A stretch of DNA of 64,000 nt from Eopsaltria australis (Eukaryota; Chordata; Aves; Passeriformes; Petroicidae), in assembly GCA_034509425.1 (NCBI GenBank), contig JAVTVJ010000348.1, positions 372,001 to 436,000 of the forward strand, in the 5' to 3' direction. This document shows, piece after piece, positions 12,469-25,831 of this stretch. The notes beneath the pieces are model-generated. The model was not told where the DNA came from and made no database searches. It saw only the letters and a list, made by a program, of their open reading frames with translations. The first letter of the stretch is position 1; each line of letters opens with the position of its first letter. A program made the translations under genes and the position numbers.

Positions 12469-14178
12469 TGTCGTGGGGTAACCTCAGGCGGGATTTCTAG
12501 TAGAGAAGGAAGGAGGTGAAGTCGGAACTGACGTATCCAAAAGGAGGTATTACAGTTTCCGTCTCCAGAACTCATAAGACAAGGAGAGGATCTGAAGAAG
12601 CCCTCTTTTAGACTTCCAGCTGACTGAGGGAAGACATCGCTCTTTCCCCTCCGCGCCATCTGGTGAGGTTAGACCAAGCCTCGCGGTTCAGCTGTCAGCC
12701 AACATGGTGCGAAGGGGGAGGGGGAATGGAAGGACCTGGTCCAGGTTCGGGGCAGAGGCAGTTCAGCTGGGCCGACAGGCCAGCTACAGAGACAGTGCTG
12801 AGCCCTTCAGCTCCAGGCCCCGTTCTGTACCCTCAGGCCCCAGCCAGCCATCATCCTCGTGGCAGCTCTAGGCAGGGGAACCAGGTTGGCTCCGCTCAGC
12901 TCCAGCTGAGTCAAGAAGGGCTTCGTTCTGTTGCCCCAAGCCAAGCTAACTCGGCCTCTGCCGGCCCTGCCTTGCCAGGCCGGGCTGGTTCCACGTGCAG
13001 CCCAGTGTGGAAGAAAGCTCGGGTCGGTCCTCCTACAGCTCAGACACAGCCCCGCCAGCCCCCTACAGCTTGGATGCGTCCCCACCAGCCCCTTGCAGCT
13101 CGGACGCGGCCACGCCGGCCCCTTGCAGCTCAGGTGCTGGGAATGTCACACTCAAACAGCACGGGCAGGGGTCATGTGACCGTCACCTGGCCGAAAGACA
13201 AATTAACCTTTTCAGTATCAGGATGGGACTTGAAAGCATCCATTTTCCCCTACACAGAAAGAGAAAGCATGAAGACACCTGCAAAAGGTACAACATAAGG
13301 ACTCCAAGTTAATGAATGAAGCAAAGCCTATATCCAGAGAAGGAGGAGGTGAGGAGTGCCTAAACTTTGAGGCTGAAACTTCTCTTGTAAAGACGTGTTG
13401 ATAAACTTGGCTATAATATACCCTGTAATATTCGAACAATGGTCTAAAGGAGTGAAAAGAGGGGGATGTAATGTTCTAGCTACAGCCAGTGGACTAAGGT
13501 TCCTGTGTAAAGATTCCTTGCCCCAGGAATAGTAGAAGATGACCTATGTTGTCAATAATGAGAAAAGGGGATTCCGTTGCCGCTGCAATAGAAATGTTCA
13601 TCCTGAAAAGAGTACCTCAGCTACCATCATATGCCCACTGTAGTAGTCCTGGGAAAGCTACTAAAGTGGGAGGGGTTTTCCAGAACAAGCAGATCTTTTC
13701 CTTCTGGGCGGCTCTTTGTATTGGGGCTGAAAACCATAAGAACTGTATTTCTTATGGGGGAAATCAACATAGTAAAGCAGGAGAAAACTTCTTTCCCTAC
13801 ATGAACTGAGAAAAGACTATTCCAAAAGTGGTAAACTAACTAAAAGTCGAAGTGTTCTCCTTTTGTATGGTCAGTGGGAAAGAAATGGGGGTGGGGATGG
13901 GGGGGTGGGGAAGAAGGGCATTCTAAAGCTTTTGTTCTGATTCCTGATTTTTATTATTCCTTTTTAAGTCTGTTAATAAATTCTCCTTATATTCTTTAAA
14001 GTTTGAGCCTACTTTTGCCTACTCTTAATCCTTGTTTCACAACAAAAATCAGGCAAATTTTGGTAAGTGTGCTGGCATTTAGCCAGGAACTCAAATAGGC
14101 GAACTCAAACCACAAGACAATTGGTGTTTGAGTTTGATTTTGGAAACTGCCTGGTTTCCCAAATCTCAAACCACAACA
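12469..14178 (+). mobile_element. Long GC-rich LTR-like unit (about 1.7 kb), copy A
   Basis: Starts TGTCGTGGGGTAAC; the reverse complement of its proposed end is TGTTGTGGTTTGAG, giving imperfect terminal inverted repeats of the TG...CA type. Flanks are CAGGC (12464-12468) and CAGGA (14179-14183), 4 of 5 matching. AATAAA lies at 13975-13980. The middle (about 12660-13190) is GC- and proline-codon-rich and holds a 211-codon open frame (12663-13298) that begins with GTG, not ATG. It is related over much of its length to the inverted unit at 36315-37820. A purine tract (13446-13466) followed by TGTA at 13467 resembles a retroviral polypurine tract and LTR start. The true LTR could therefore begin at 13467, with 12469-13466 being internal 3' sequence. 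The end may instead be 14119 (AAGACA), since the last 60 bases look like a degenerate duplication. An ERV origin is likely; the class is uncertain. Confidence 0.72.
13036..13140. repeat. 30-bp tandem repeat within long LTR copy A
   Basis: Units start with CAGCT at 13036, 13066 and 13096, with a partial fourth at 13126. Each carries a conserved CC(A/G)CCAGCCCC-like block. In the frame of the 12663-13298 open region the unit encodes a ten-residue repeat of the form TAQTQPRQPP. The period is a multiple of three, so the frame is kept. Confidence 0.88.
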
Positions 14179-17100
14179 CAGGAATTTACTAGTGAAGTGA
14201 ATGAGAGATTTTCCATGGAACAATAGACTTGGGTGTTAAATCCCATGATCTTGCCTAGGCACTGTACTGCTTGAAATCCTAAAATCAAATTAAATCCTAA
14301 ATGAAAATTGAAATCCCAGAAACTGATCAGTCATGTTCCACCCACATATAGAGTTATTATGGGGAGATCAACACAGCCATACAAGCTTGCACAGACTTAT
14401 TTTTCAGCTGTTATTTTGATTGTTATTTTATTTTGGGTAGATAAATTATTTTACCTTTGTCTAGATAAAAGGGGCTTTTTATCAAAAAGAGTACACAAAA
14501 CTTTTTCTATGAACTATCTTACAAGATCTAAGCTCTGAATGTTTTTAGTTAAGATTACAGTTTCTAGATGTTTTTACCAATTGCACAAAGACAGAAAACA
14601 AATTAATTAGTTTATAACAGAAGTAACTGTTGAATGATTAATATAATTTTTCCTCCGGTGTTATGCCATTCTAAGAACACTGACTGCAAGACATTTAATT
14701 AGCTTTAAGTTGAAATGAAACATTACATTTTGCCTATTAATTATTCATGTATACTACTTATTTGTATTTGTTTATTTAATTACTTAGGAAGGCATCTATT
14801 AATGTGGCAAATGGGGACCTCATATTCAATTTGAGAACTTGTTTTTCCTTCTGAGTATGCATTTGGTACATGGGGAAGATTGTAATCCAGTGAAATAGAA
14901 TAAGTTGATTTTCCAACACAGGACTGGAATGGGAGTAGGATGTAAGAGAAAAGGTGTGAGTGGAAGGGACATGTCATCAACCAGTTTGCCATAAATCCAT
15001 CTCCTGAAAACTGGTGCTGTGACTGATACAAATGGTATCCTGCAGGAGGAAAGTATAGGAAAATAAATTTTCAAGTTATTTCCAAAACATATGGTTCAGC
15101 ATAACAAAGATTATGCTAAAATTTTACTCCTGGACCTTTTTTTCTTAAATCCAAACAGTACATTTAAACATACAGTTTTGCAGTGTGCTCCAAACAATAT
15201 CATTTAAACTCACTCAACCATTCAGGCTAATCAAGCTCTGTAGAAAAGATGGTCATTTAGATAAATGCTAGGTGGATGCTCTCTGCATTGTGCACTTTTG
15301 GGAATTCAGCTATCAATAAATGCAGTTAATTGATACCATATACTTCATGAACACTCTCAGCTAAGAACAAACTTTGTTAGAATTCACTCATGTTCTAACT
15401 AGTCCTCTCCCTTCCAAAATTAATTTGAATTATGTGAAACCTAATTTGTGCAGCATTTCCACAAGAGAAGAGTAGTTTACAAGTGGATTAAAAAAAAATC
15501 CTATCATCCAGGAAACTGGAATCTAGGGAAGTGGCCAGGAATGTAGGTAAGCCAACAAATAACTAACAAAAACTTCCCAGAGAACATTGCATTGTGAAGA
15601 AGATGAAACAGTTTATTTCCTTAAGAAAATAGCTGGAAAAGCAATGAACTTGAAAACTGTATTGGAATCTGGCCTTAAAACAGGAGATAATATTTAGAAT
15701 AGGCCTAGTAGCTGAAGAACTTTATTTTACTTTTAAGTAATATTAGCCTGTTATCACAGTAATCTCTTAAGTTTTCCATTAGAGTTTTAACTTAATTTGT
15801 GCCACTGTTTATTAACAGCATAGAAAGACCAAGGGAGAAAATAAAATTCTCTCATATAAGAGTAATTTCTAAGTAACCTTGGGGTAGTTATCGTTCAAAA
15901 AATACTTTTGTACAAAGCAAAGCAAATTGTACGGAGATTTACTTAACTACTTCAAGCAGTGCATATAAATACCCTTTGGACACAAGTATAGACTTTAATG
16001 TCTATTATCATTACTACAGAGACCCAAGAGTATGTGTTTGAAAGAGTTTTGGTCTCACACAGACTACACATTGGGGATCCCTTTTATGCATCTCTGTAAG
16101 CAAAGCAAGAGAGAACTTTGTAGTTTTGATCAAATATACAAACAGAGAAACTTTTAACGTCACCCTGAAATTTCCCTGTGGCACACAGAGAAAAAGCTCT
16201 GTACAGTGTATGTGGTATATGTATCTGTAAGCAGCAATTAATTTCCACAGCTTCACGCTGTCAGCATGCTTTTCTCTGACAATTAACAGCAAGAAATGGT
16301 ATCTCAAAAAGTGTCAAGGGGGAAACAGACACTTTAATAAAAGCACAAACTGTTTATAGACGAGTTTGACACTATTCAAATAATCTTTCTTTTTTCCCAT
16401 TTTCAGTTCTATTATATTTTAACAACTTTTTGGTGTGCAACCGTGTCCTGTCATCTTCAAATAACTAAATAAATCTATTGTATGTTAAGTACCAAAGTTC
16501 AAACAAAAAAATATTTCCATCAGAAAAAAATTAGCCATGGCATTTCTGAAACACCAGGAATGTATTGCAAGGAGGAAACTCATTCTTAAATGTTACCTAG
16601 AGCCAAAAAGGCTTTAGTTCTGCTCCCTATATTTCAGGAATAGGGTGCTTAACAGTCAAGAACATTTCAAAATCAGTGGTTAGCTCAGACAACTTTCTCG
16701 CTATGGCTATTTACCATGAATGTCTTCCAGATTCCAAAATGTCCATTCTAAGTTTCTCTCCTCAACTCTTTCTCCAACAAACAGTGATATCTATGTGTGG
16801 AAATAGCACATAGATGTAAGAATTGGAAGTATAAGTAAAATTATTTTTCTGGTCAATCCTTACACCACCACAGTCACTCTCTAAGAGTCAACTGTATAGG
16901 ATAAGGATAATATAATTTAGGACAATTGTTCATGGCTCTCCTATGGGTATAGGCCCTCATAATTATCTTTAAAAACAAAAAGCTGCTCTACCTACTCCCT
17001 GCTATGCACCACTGTAACTACATCTCTCTTGACTTCACTGTCTAGTAAAAAAAGAGTGACCCTTTATGTATGTTCAGGGACGTTAAATTAGATAGGGGGA

Positions 17101-20100
17101 AAAAGGAAATAAATACAAATGACAGGGCAAGACAAAGCAAGGCAAAGGACAAAAATTATACATGTGGACCCACTACATAGTATGGAAGCAGGACTCACTC
17201 ATGTGAAAACTGTATGTTCTGCCACATGCTGAGTGGGAATCACAAGACTTCAGGAAGAGAGGAGGAGGTCTGGGATTGTTATCTACCAGAATAGCTTGTT
17301 CAGCTAGCAAACCCATCTGGATGATCATGAGGCATTAAAGGGTAACCAAAATCTAATTATATTCCTTCAGAAGGCAGTACATAGTGCCACACATAGCTCA
17401 TCCTATCATACACAATAAAGAATTGCTATAAAAAAGGAAAGTGCAGATTTTAAAGAAGAGCTTGTAATAGTGACACATTCAAAGTGTTGTGGATCTTGTA
17501 ACTGATGCCTCAGTTTATCATGATATTTATGTTAATATCCTCCCTTCAGCAGAAAGGGACTGGAACTTGTAGCCCATATTTCCCATATGTTTATTCTGAA
17601 TGCAATATTGTAGACTTAGTACAGTATTTTATGGTATTTTATAAAAAAGAAAAAGTCTGTATTTTTCCAATGATTGTGTGTTCTGAACATCTTCATTCTG
17701 CCCAGTTTATAAAGATCTTTTTAGCCCTTCACAAAAAAAGCATACTAAAATATATTGTAAAGTTTTATTGACATCATATGTGTTCCTTTTTCAGTTCTAA
17801 TCACAGAAAAAAAATTATGCTGCGGCTAGTTTGTTCATCATCTTTTTGTTTGGGTTTTTTAATAGGAGTAATTCCATTTAACATAATGAAGAACTTAAGA
17901 AAGCAAAAAATGAGTATGTCTGCTTTCTCATTGGGATTTAAAACACATGGGGATTAATCATGTGTATCAGTAGTAATAGGATAATATTCAATCACCCTTT
18001 TATAGATGCAAATTAAAGACTTTTGAAAGCACAGCAAAGTGATTTTTTTCTGTTTTACTTGTTGAATAAATCATGGCTTCAGAATGCCTTCAATGTAAAC
18101 CTCAATAATTTAAAACCATTGTTTCTTTTTATTTAATGATAAATTTAGGTTGCCAAAGAATAAGAATAGAAGTCATAAATGAGAGTTTAAAAATAAGAAA
18201 GAATATTTCTCAGTGAAAATTCTCAGAAGGTTTTTTTCCCTAGAAATTGCAGACAGGACAGTTGAGAAAAAAGGAAAACAGGAACTATTCATAATTATAA
18301 GAATGAACAGGGACAACATGTTTGCTGACAAAAAAACCCCAACTTGCTAAGTTCTGGCATGTCTCCCTGAAGAGAAAGAAAACTAACAGTTTCTTATCTT
18401 GGTTTGTTGGTGAGGCAGACAGTGGCAATGGAAGAACAAAATCATCACGGAGCAATAAATATATTTGCATTTAGATCCTTGAAGTCTAACTAAACAACCT
18501 TTATGGGCCAGCCTTCTCAAAATATGAAATCTGCTGCCTGTTAAGAAATGGCAAATGTATTCTTGTGCATATGGCAGCTAGAGTAGACAATGAGAAACAG
18601 TACAAAGAGCCAAGAAAGTATTACCATGCTAAACTTCAAGTGAGTACGGCAAGGACAGATCTGTTTCACTTTTTCACTTAACAGAAATTTACATTAAAAA
18701 AATAAAATGGATGGCATGTCAAGTATAATCACTATTTCTCAGTCTGTACAACAGTGAGATAAGGTGCATCTCAAGACTGATTCTATCATTGGAACGGTAA
18801 AAAATTCTGCAATCAAGAAAAAATTTCTTGACATTTTCATTCAGTCTGCTTCTCAGTCTAGAGAAAGATTGAGAGGCCAAGCATAGTCAAGTATAATTTT
18901 CCCATTTGTCCATGTAGCAGACTAAGAAACTAAGTCATAGTATTGCTATACAAGTAGTTTTGCTATCTCACAGCATAAAAACATTTTCTGATTTTGCAGT
19001 CAGTGGCTCTGTGGGGTTTTTTTTTCTAGGTTTTTAATCGTCCATGCATAAATCGTGCTGTAGTTCAGATGAAAATTTTCCGGCATTCATGAGTTGAGAA
19101 TATCATATCTTTCATTTGTACCTTATGGAGAAAATAATGAACATGGGTTCCTCCCATGCACACTACTGCTAAACCACTAAACCCAGGACTTTTAAGAGAT
19201 TATTTCTTTTCATTAGCTATAGCCTCCCACTCTGTTTTCTCTTGGGAGTTGCTGGAAACTCCCTCTACATCAATTCTTTATCATTCTTTATGACTTGTTT
19301 TCCCTCTCCATATCAACCAGTCTGGTCATAATGAAGGAACAGAGTGTACAGACAGAATCCAGGAAGGAAACTGGTATTCCTCTGGGTCTCAAATTTGCTT
19401 CTGTACTCTTCTACCTTCCAGACATTAACAGAAGTTATGTCTTTGACTCCTTTCACCTTTTCTTCCCTTCTGCCAGATAATCTGGAGCACTGTAGCCCAA
19501 AAAATAACTTCTCCATCGTTTTCATCTGTGATAAAATTGTGAGCATCTCCTCCCCAGAACATTTTAAAATGCTACCTGTACCTTTCAAAGGATCTTCCTA
19601 AGTGTTAAAAAACATACTCTGGATGTTTTAAAGTTACCATCACCGTGCCAGCAAGTAAAAAAATTGTCAGTTTACAGTGCAATGAGAGAGAGAGAAAAAC
19701 ATGAAAGGAGTTTGAAAGGCATATGCAGAACAAGCAGGTGTAGAAAAACAGGGGCAGGATGGAGTGCCGAATATACAGTGAATTATATGGGAGCATCTAT
19801 ATAGATAGAGAAGTAGGGCATCACTTCAATCTTGGAAAAAGATTAATCTTTTCAAACTTGGATTTCATCTGCTGTGTCTAATTATGGGTGAATAACTTGC
19901 TTTCAGAAATTTGGAAGCAAAAATAAGATTTTGCACATTCATTTTTATTTCAGAACAGTTTAAGGAAAATCCTAGAGACTTTTGAAATTTGGGTTGAGAT
20001 TCCAGAATGTGTTGGGTTCATGTTCATCCGGCAAAATGCAAGAAAATGCCAAAACTTAGTGCAGAATAGATTTTACTATTTCTCTAAGGGATGGACTAAA

Positions 20101-23100
20101 TATCTTTCCAATGTTCTTTTTTTTCAGAGTACTTTTGTGGTTTCTAAACTTATTTCCATCTACTCTGTTCTTTCCAACAGAGCCCTGTAAAAACACACAA
20201 GGGACACAATGAGACCACAAAACACATGCCTCATGGAAAGACAAAATGTGTATGGGGTGACTATTACCTGATAGAAAAGTGACAGCTTTGTGACAGCTTG
20301 AAAAGTGTCAGCATGGAAGCTGATTACACTGATAATTTCCAGAAACAGAAAGTGTCTGGTATACATAGCCTAAGCAATAAGAGGTGCTTTCTCACTCCCT
20401 TCTAGCCTTACTACATTCAGATACCCCAGTAACAAGCACTTCAACTTTGGATTGGGCACCAGTCTGAGAAATTTCCTTTCAAGAGTAAATGGCTTGAAAA
20501 GATATAAGCAGCAGAAATTAAGCACTTAAATTGGAAATAACATTATAACCAAAGCTGCTAAACTTGTACCTCTGTCACCTCAAGCTGTGAGTTCAGATCT
20601 CAAAAGATATGTGACAACAGGCTGACTCAGTGCTCAGATGAGAGCCATTTAGGAAACACTCAAGTAGAAATTCAGCATATAGCAGCATTCCCACTGGGCT
20701 GCTAATGAAGTAGTATCCATGACAGGTGTTTAACCCTATCCAAGACAAGATACAGAATTATTGTCTTATCTTGTCTAGTGACATAGTTACTCTGACTGTA
20801 CAGATCTGAAACCTTGTGTCCTGGTCTGAGGCCAACTTACATAGTTTCTATCATCCCTCAACCTCATTTGGGTATGCAGTTCTCTGTTTCTTGCCCTGGA
20901 AGAGTCACAGATTAGCCATTGACACATAGACATTCAGTGGTCTTCACTATCATTTTGTAACCATGCTGCAGGAGACTGCTAACTACAGAAGGCACTTCTC
21001 AGCCCTTGTCTGTGTCCCCAGACAAACCATATCAAATGGAGTTTTTATTCTGGTAGGCATGAAGACAAGACACTTCATCCTAATTGTATGACCTCTTTGA
21101 CTGAAACAGAAAGGCTGATCTGCCTCCTTTTACAACTTGATTGTCCAATGAGGAATCACATTTACATACTAGCAGGTAAATGGTAGAGCTGAGCTTCAGC
21201 CTACCATCCTTCAGCCTATTAAGATGACATAAAATTATTTCCCAATTTCCAATGAATGTTTTGATTTCACATCCATGCACATCTTTAAAGATGTTAGATT
21301 GTGACAATTACTATGTGTGTTGCATATGTAGAAAAGCTCTTAAAACACGGAAGAAGTCTTGGGGTCTTTTTGCATGTAATGTTATTTTGTACATGAGAAT
21401 ATATCATTCTAGCAAACAGAAAAGTAAATGATGTTCATAGAGTTTGATTTCCCCCATACACAACAATTTCATCTGAAGTTAGTGATTTCTCTCTCTGAAA
21501 ATTCAAGCTTTGAATATTTAATCCTGCTGTTCTACTGCTCCAAAACAGTCATTAGTAAATTCAGTGTATGTTCAGGTGAGAGCCTTAAGGCTCTTCCCAC
21601 ATGCCTTGCCATTTTTTCAAGCACTGGGCTTTTTCTCTTTCCTTTTTTTTTTTTTTTTATCTTTGTATATATTTTCTGTGATGATAAAAGTTCAGAATAA
21701 CATTTCATAGAAATTGAATGGCCCTTGCCAAGTAGTTTGTTCTACAGACCCACATACTCTCTTAACATGAACAAATGCTCATGCTACTACTAAAACTATT
21801 GGTTAGTATGCTCCTTAGATATCTGTAGACATTCTTTAACTTTTGTTTTCTGAGGAAATTAAACTTATACATTTGCATCATTTATTCATCTGTCTAACTA
21901 TCAGCCTATCCCTGATGATGATCTCTTTGTTTAATTTATTGATCAGAGTTCCACCACTCTTGGCTACTGGAAAAGCCATTTCAAATATAAATAGAATTCT
22001 GAGCTCATAAACATTAGTCAGAGAGTAGAGCTGCAGCTAGTGCAGGGAGAGATGAAGTAACTGTTTTACTCTTCTGCTAGAGAGGAAAAGGAATGCAGTT
22101 TATGCACCCCACATTGTACATACCTCCCTTTCATCTTCTATGGGTCCAGGAGTGGGAGAGAAATTGGGTTCAACAGGCCCTACATTTCTTCCTACCTCTT
22201 GACAAAGCAAGTTACATTCTGCACTGCTGTGGCTCTGTCTGTATTTGCTCACCAATTTCACTGTGGTTTTATTCCTAAACAGAACTGCACAGTGCTAAAT
22301 AATACCTGGGACCAGGGTGGTCTTTGCCCTATGTACATGGAAACTGGACAGGGAAACATACAGTAAGCCTTTAATGCCCCACAGAAATTACACCTCCAGT
22401 CAATATTAACAGGGCAACCATTACTAACCAGCCATGACTCCTCCTCTTATATAAAGGATGGAGAATGAATTTTTATGTACCTCATTAACTGTGCCACTTA
22501 AGCAATTATAAGATGTGAGAATTCTCAACAGTCAAAAGTAAGACCAGCACCCACATCTAGGATTCACAGTCACACTTCTCTTACCAGGGAAGCTCCTATG
22601 GCAATAATGGTGTGTGTTCACTCATTTTTCATAGCAGGCTGAAACCCATATTTAAATAACTAAAGCTGCAATGAAACACTACAAATATGAAATACAAAAC
22701 AAATCAAACAAAAACAAATCCACCAGAGAAATTTAAGAAGGTAATCATCACAAATTATTTGCCAGGCTCAGGCAAAGCACTATGGTGCACAGTCTGCATG
22801 TCAGAGCCATATGACTTATTTTTATGTGTTCTGAAGAAAAAAAGTAGTGTAGCATTCAAACTGTGGAGCTTTTGTTACAAGGATTTTATCTCACCAAGTT
22901 GTCTCAGGGTTTCAATTCCATCTTCTAAAACCTTAAGTGGAATTTGATCAAATACCAAATTGATTTTAAAATCACTTTTATGACTTCTGAAAACATTGCT
23001 CAATTTGGGGTCCTCTGTTTATCTTTATCTTCAGTTCCATTTCTGCACTCAAATTCATGTTGCTATTTGAGAATATTTGGCCACTCTAAATAAAGGCACA

Positions 23101-23352
23101 CACACTTGTCTTTGCACTGTGTACTGACAAAAAGAGTGATTTCTGGCTTCAGGCTGAAATGACCACTAAAACACAACCTAAATCTAATCCTGTATTACTT
23201 TTTGATGTTGTTTAAAATTATAGCAGGGTTTTCTTGGGTTTATATTTAACTTTGCTAATGATGCTAAATGATAGATGTTGTGGAAAAGCATTTCATTACT
23301 TATGTTCAAAAAAGAAGGCTTTATAATGAAAGAAAAGAAAATACAAGAATGG
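14179..23352. other. About 9 kb unique AT-rich sequence, no gene seen
   Basis: The longest open frame is 97 codons (minus strand, 16014-16307), with no recognisable domain, and no exon could be argued. There is a T16 run at 21643-21658. No LTR, LINE or DNA-transposon termini were recognised across the whole block, in contrast with the preceding 6 kb. Confidence 0.45.
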
Positions 23353-23560
23353 GGAAGGAAGGAAGGAAGGAAGGAAGGAAGGAAGGAAGGAAGGAAGGAA
23401 GGAAGGAAGGAAGGAAGGAAGGAAGGAAGGAAGGAAGGAAGGAAGGAAGGAAGGAAGGAATGAAGGAAGGAAGGAAGGAAGGAAGGAAGGAAGGAAGGAA
23501 GGAAGGAAGGAAGGAAGGAAGGAAGGAAGGAAGGAAGGAAGGAAGGAAGGAAGGAAGGAA
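23353..23560. repeat. (GGAA)n microsatellite, about 52 units
   Basis: A pure tetranucleotide run of about 208 bases with a single substitution (GGAATGAAGG) at 23461. In translation it gives EGRK repeats on plus and FLPS repeats on minus, which are artefacts. In vertebrates, tandem GGAA motifs are known binding platforms for ETS-family transcription factors. Whether this copy binds anything is not shown by the sequence. Confidence 0.98.
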
Positions 23561-24400
23561 AGCTTTTCCCCCATCTTCTTGGTACACAGATCTCCTCCCA
23601 CTGAAGTTAGTGACATTGATGTAGAACAAGGAAAAATATGCAATGTAGAGTCCCTGTGGAAGTATCACTCAAAAACAATACAGTCCTGGGATCATCCCAG
23701 CTAGTAATAGTGCACTTTCAGACGGAGACTTTCCAAGGTATCAAAAAAACCACAAAACCAAGAAACTTGGTTTAGACTGTTATGATAATGCTTCATTACA
23801 TATATGCTATGCAGGGATATTTTCCATATTGATAGAAAGGTTCATGGTAATTATAATTTACTCTTGAAATCTCAACATTTTCTGAAAGTCTCCTAGAAAG
23901 CAGGCATGCCAGATGTGCAAACATCATAGTCCTAATTTGCAAAGTGCAGTCTATACAGCAATAAAATTAACATTGCTCTTCCAAGAAGATTAAACAAAAA
24001 CTTCAATCTGTATCCTAAGCTATTATTTTCTTTCTAATACTTGAGTCAATTGAGTAAAATTCAAGGTGTTCTTAGGGGAAATAGTAAGGCAATTAGAATG
24101 CACTTGGAAATAGCTGCATAGGTAACAAAAGACACAATTCTTGTAAGTAAAATCTGATTTGAAGAAAGCTAAAAATTTACAAAAAATTTCAACATCAGAA
24201 ACTTATTTTCTTAGGCAAATAAAGGACATAGGGATTTGCAGACATCCTGGAGCTAGAGTAAATGATGGGCTCTGAAACAGTATCTAAACTCCTCTCTCAT
24301 ACAATTGCTGCATAGTTTTTCACCCTTTCTTATACATATTGTGAGTGAGGACCTACCAGCCTTCCTGATGGTTTGTTTTGACTACCACCAGGCCTGTTTT

Positions 24401-24422
24401 GGAGCCAGGTGGAACTGGCTCC
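24401..24422. other. Perfect 8-bp inverted repeat (hairpin)
   Basis: GGAGCCAG and CTGGCTCC are separated by six bases (GTGGAA). It is GC-rich in an AT-rich setting. No poly-T or gene context gives it a role, and it is too short for a microRNA precursor by itself. Confidence 0.6.
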
Positions 24423-25811
24423 GTACAACACAGGGGCAGCTCTCTCTTGCCACAGAATCCATATCTGCAGCCTCTTGCTACTAAAAGCTTTCTGCATAAA
24501 TGCATAAAAATATCTATCATTAAAGTTTGAAATAACTTTTTATGAAAATCATGTACCAAAAGATCCTTGGCAATGTCCTGTCTCAAAAAAAGGAAACATT
24601 TCACAGGTAAACTTCTAGAAATAGAAACATAGCCTCATTTTCCCATAAGCAACCTACGTAAAGTAGGAGGGACAATTGTTGCATTGCATCTACAAAGTCC
24701 CTCAAGACTGAGAAGACATCAAAGAACAGCAGTAATGAGAAGTATTTATTCAGCCTGGTGGTTCTTCCTGTCTTCTTGGAGGCCCAGGAGGCTAAATGCA
24801 GTTCTTCCCTCTACATGTCTGCAGCAAGTTTCCTGAAGATGTGGAAAACTCTATAGGTTACACAAAAACACCTTTCTTTATTTACTGTTTCAAAATTAAG
24901 GGGACAATATATGCATCAGTTCTTTTCAGGAAGGTTTCCCTCTTACTGCTTCAATTATTGTCTGGAAGATGAGAGCAACTATAAAAGAGACTATGCTTTT
25001 TGGTCTATTACAGTGGAGGGCTAAATAATGCACTGTGATTCATATATCTGAACTCTTTCTAAGTTTTTTTATAACTCTTTGCTCGCTGTAAGGGCAGTTA
25101 TACAGTAGACTGCTTATACAGCTTTAATTGCAACCTATTGTAACAGCAGCCCTCAGAAAAATCTCACCCACATCTATTTTTACAGATGTGAAGGATGATT
25201 ATTAAAAATAAGTTTGAAATAGAACAATGTGTGATCATGTGGAGAGTAAAACAACAGGGGGTTATTGCTGAGATGGCTTGTACCCAGCAACAGTACACAC
25301 TTTCGAGTTATTCTTAAAATGGTATGATGCTATTTAGCACTTTTAAATATAGATGTACATTACATTCAACATTAGGAAAGCAATACAGATCAAGATAACG
25401 CAGACTGTACTGTACTGAAACATCTGTTCAGTGTATTATATTAGTCCCTTAAAGTAAGTTATAAGCCCATGAAATTCTCAGGCTTTTTCTATCATCTGAA
25501 AACGTCTTACAAGAAAACTAGGGCCCAGGTTTCAGATTATTGAAGCAAATAGAAAGATGTCTATTGAGTTTGAGAGCATTTGTATGAATATTTCAAAACA
25601 CTAATTTGAAACTCCAGAAGTTCAACTCTTTTGAATTACACCAAGATTAGAGTTAATAAATTTTATCTCAGAGGAAGGGACTATATTTGGATTAGCCTTG
25701 AAAAACATCAATTTTATGATTTCTTACAGCTGAGCGTACCTCAATGTTGTTAATTACATTTGGAATTAATATTTTCAAAACTCGGCTTCTGTTTTGCTCT
25801 TTTGATGTAAG

Positions 25812-25831
25812 CTTGATAATTGATTATCAAG
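25812..25831. promoter_or_regulatory. Near-perfect palindrome with paired-class homeodomain P2 site
   Basis: Arms CTTGATAAT and ATTATCAAG are exact inverted repeats around the dinucleotide TG. The core TAATTGATTA fits TAAT-NN-ATTA, the P2 dimer site known for paired-class homeodomain proteins. This is a motif match only. Binding and regulatory activity are inferred, and in AT-rich DNA such cores also arise by chance, though the 9-bp arms make this one less trivial. Confidence 0.4.

Noticed and set aside
12663..13298. 211-codon open frame, longest in the window
   Set aside because: It starts with GTG, is low-complexity and lies inside an LTR-like unit. Kept as an observation about that element, not called a gene.
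14120..14145. TGGTGTTTGAG just after one candidate LTR end, like a tRNA primer-binding site
   Set aside because: Only the first few bases fit, copy B lacks it beyond its end, and a second LTR-end-like text follows 55 bases later. Not enough to call a primer-binding site.
23268..23643. Open frames of 115-118 codons over the GGAA array
   Set aside because: They are translations of a tetranucleotide microsatellite (EGRK or FLPS repeats) and have no independent coding evidence.
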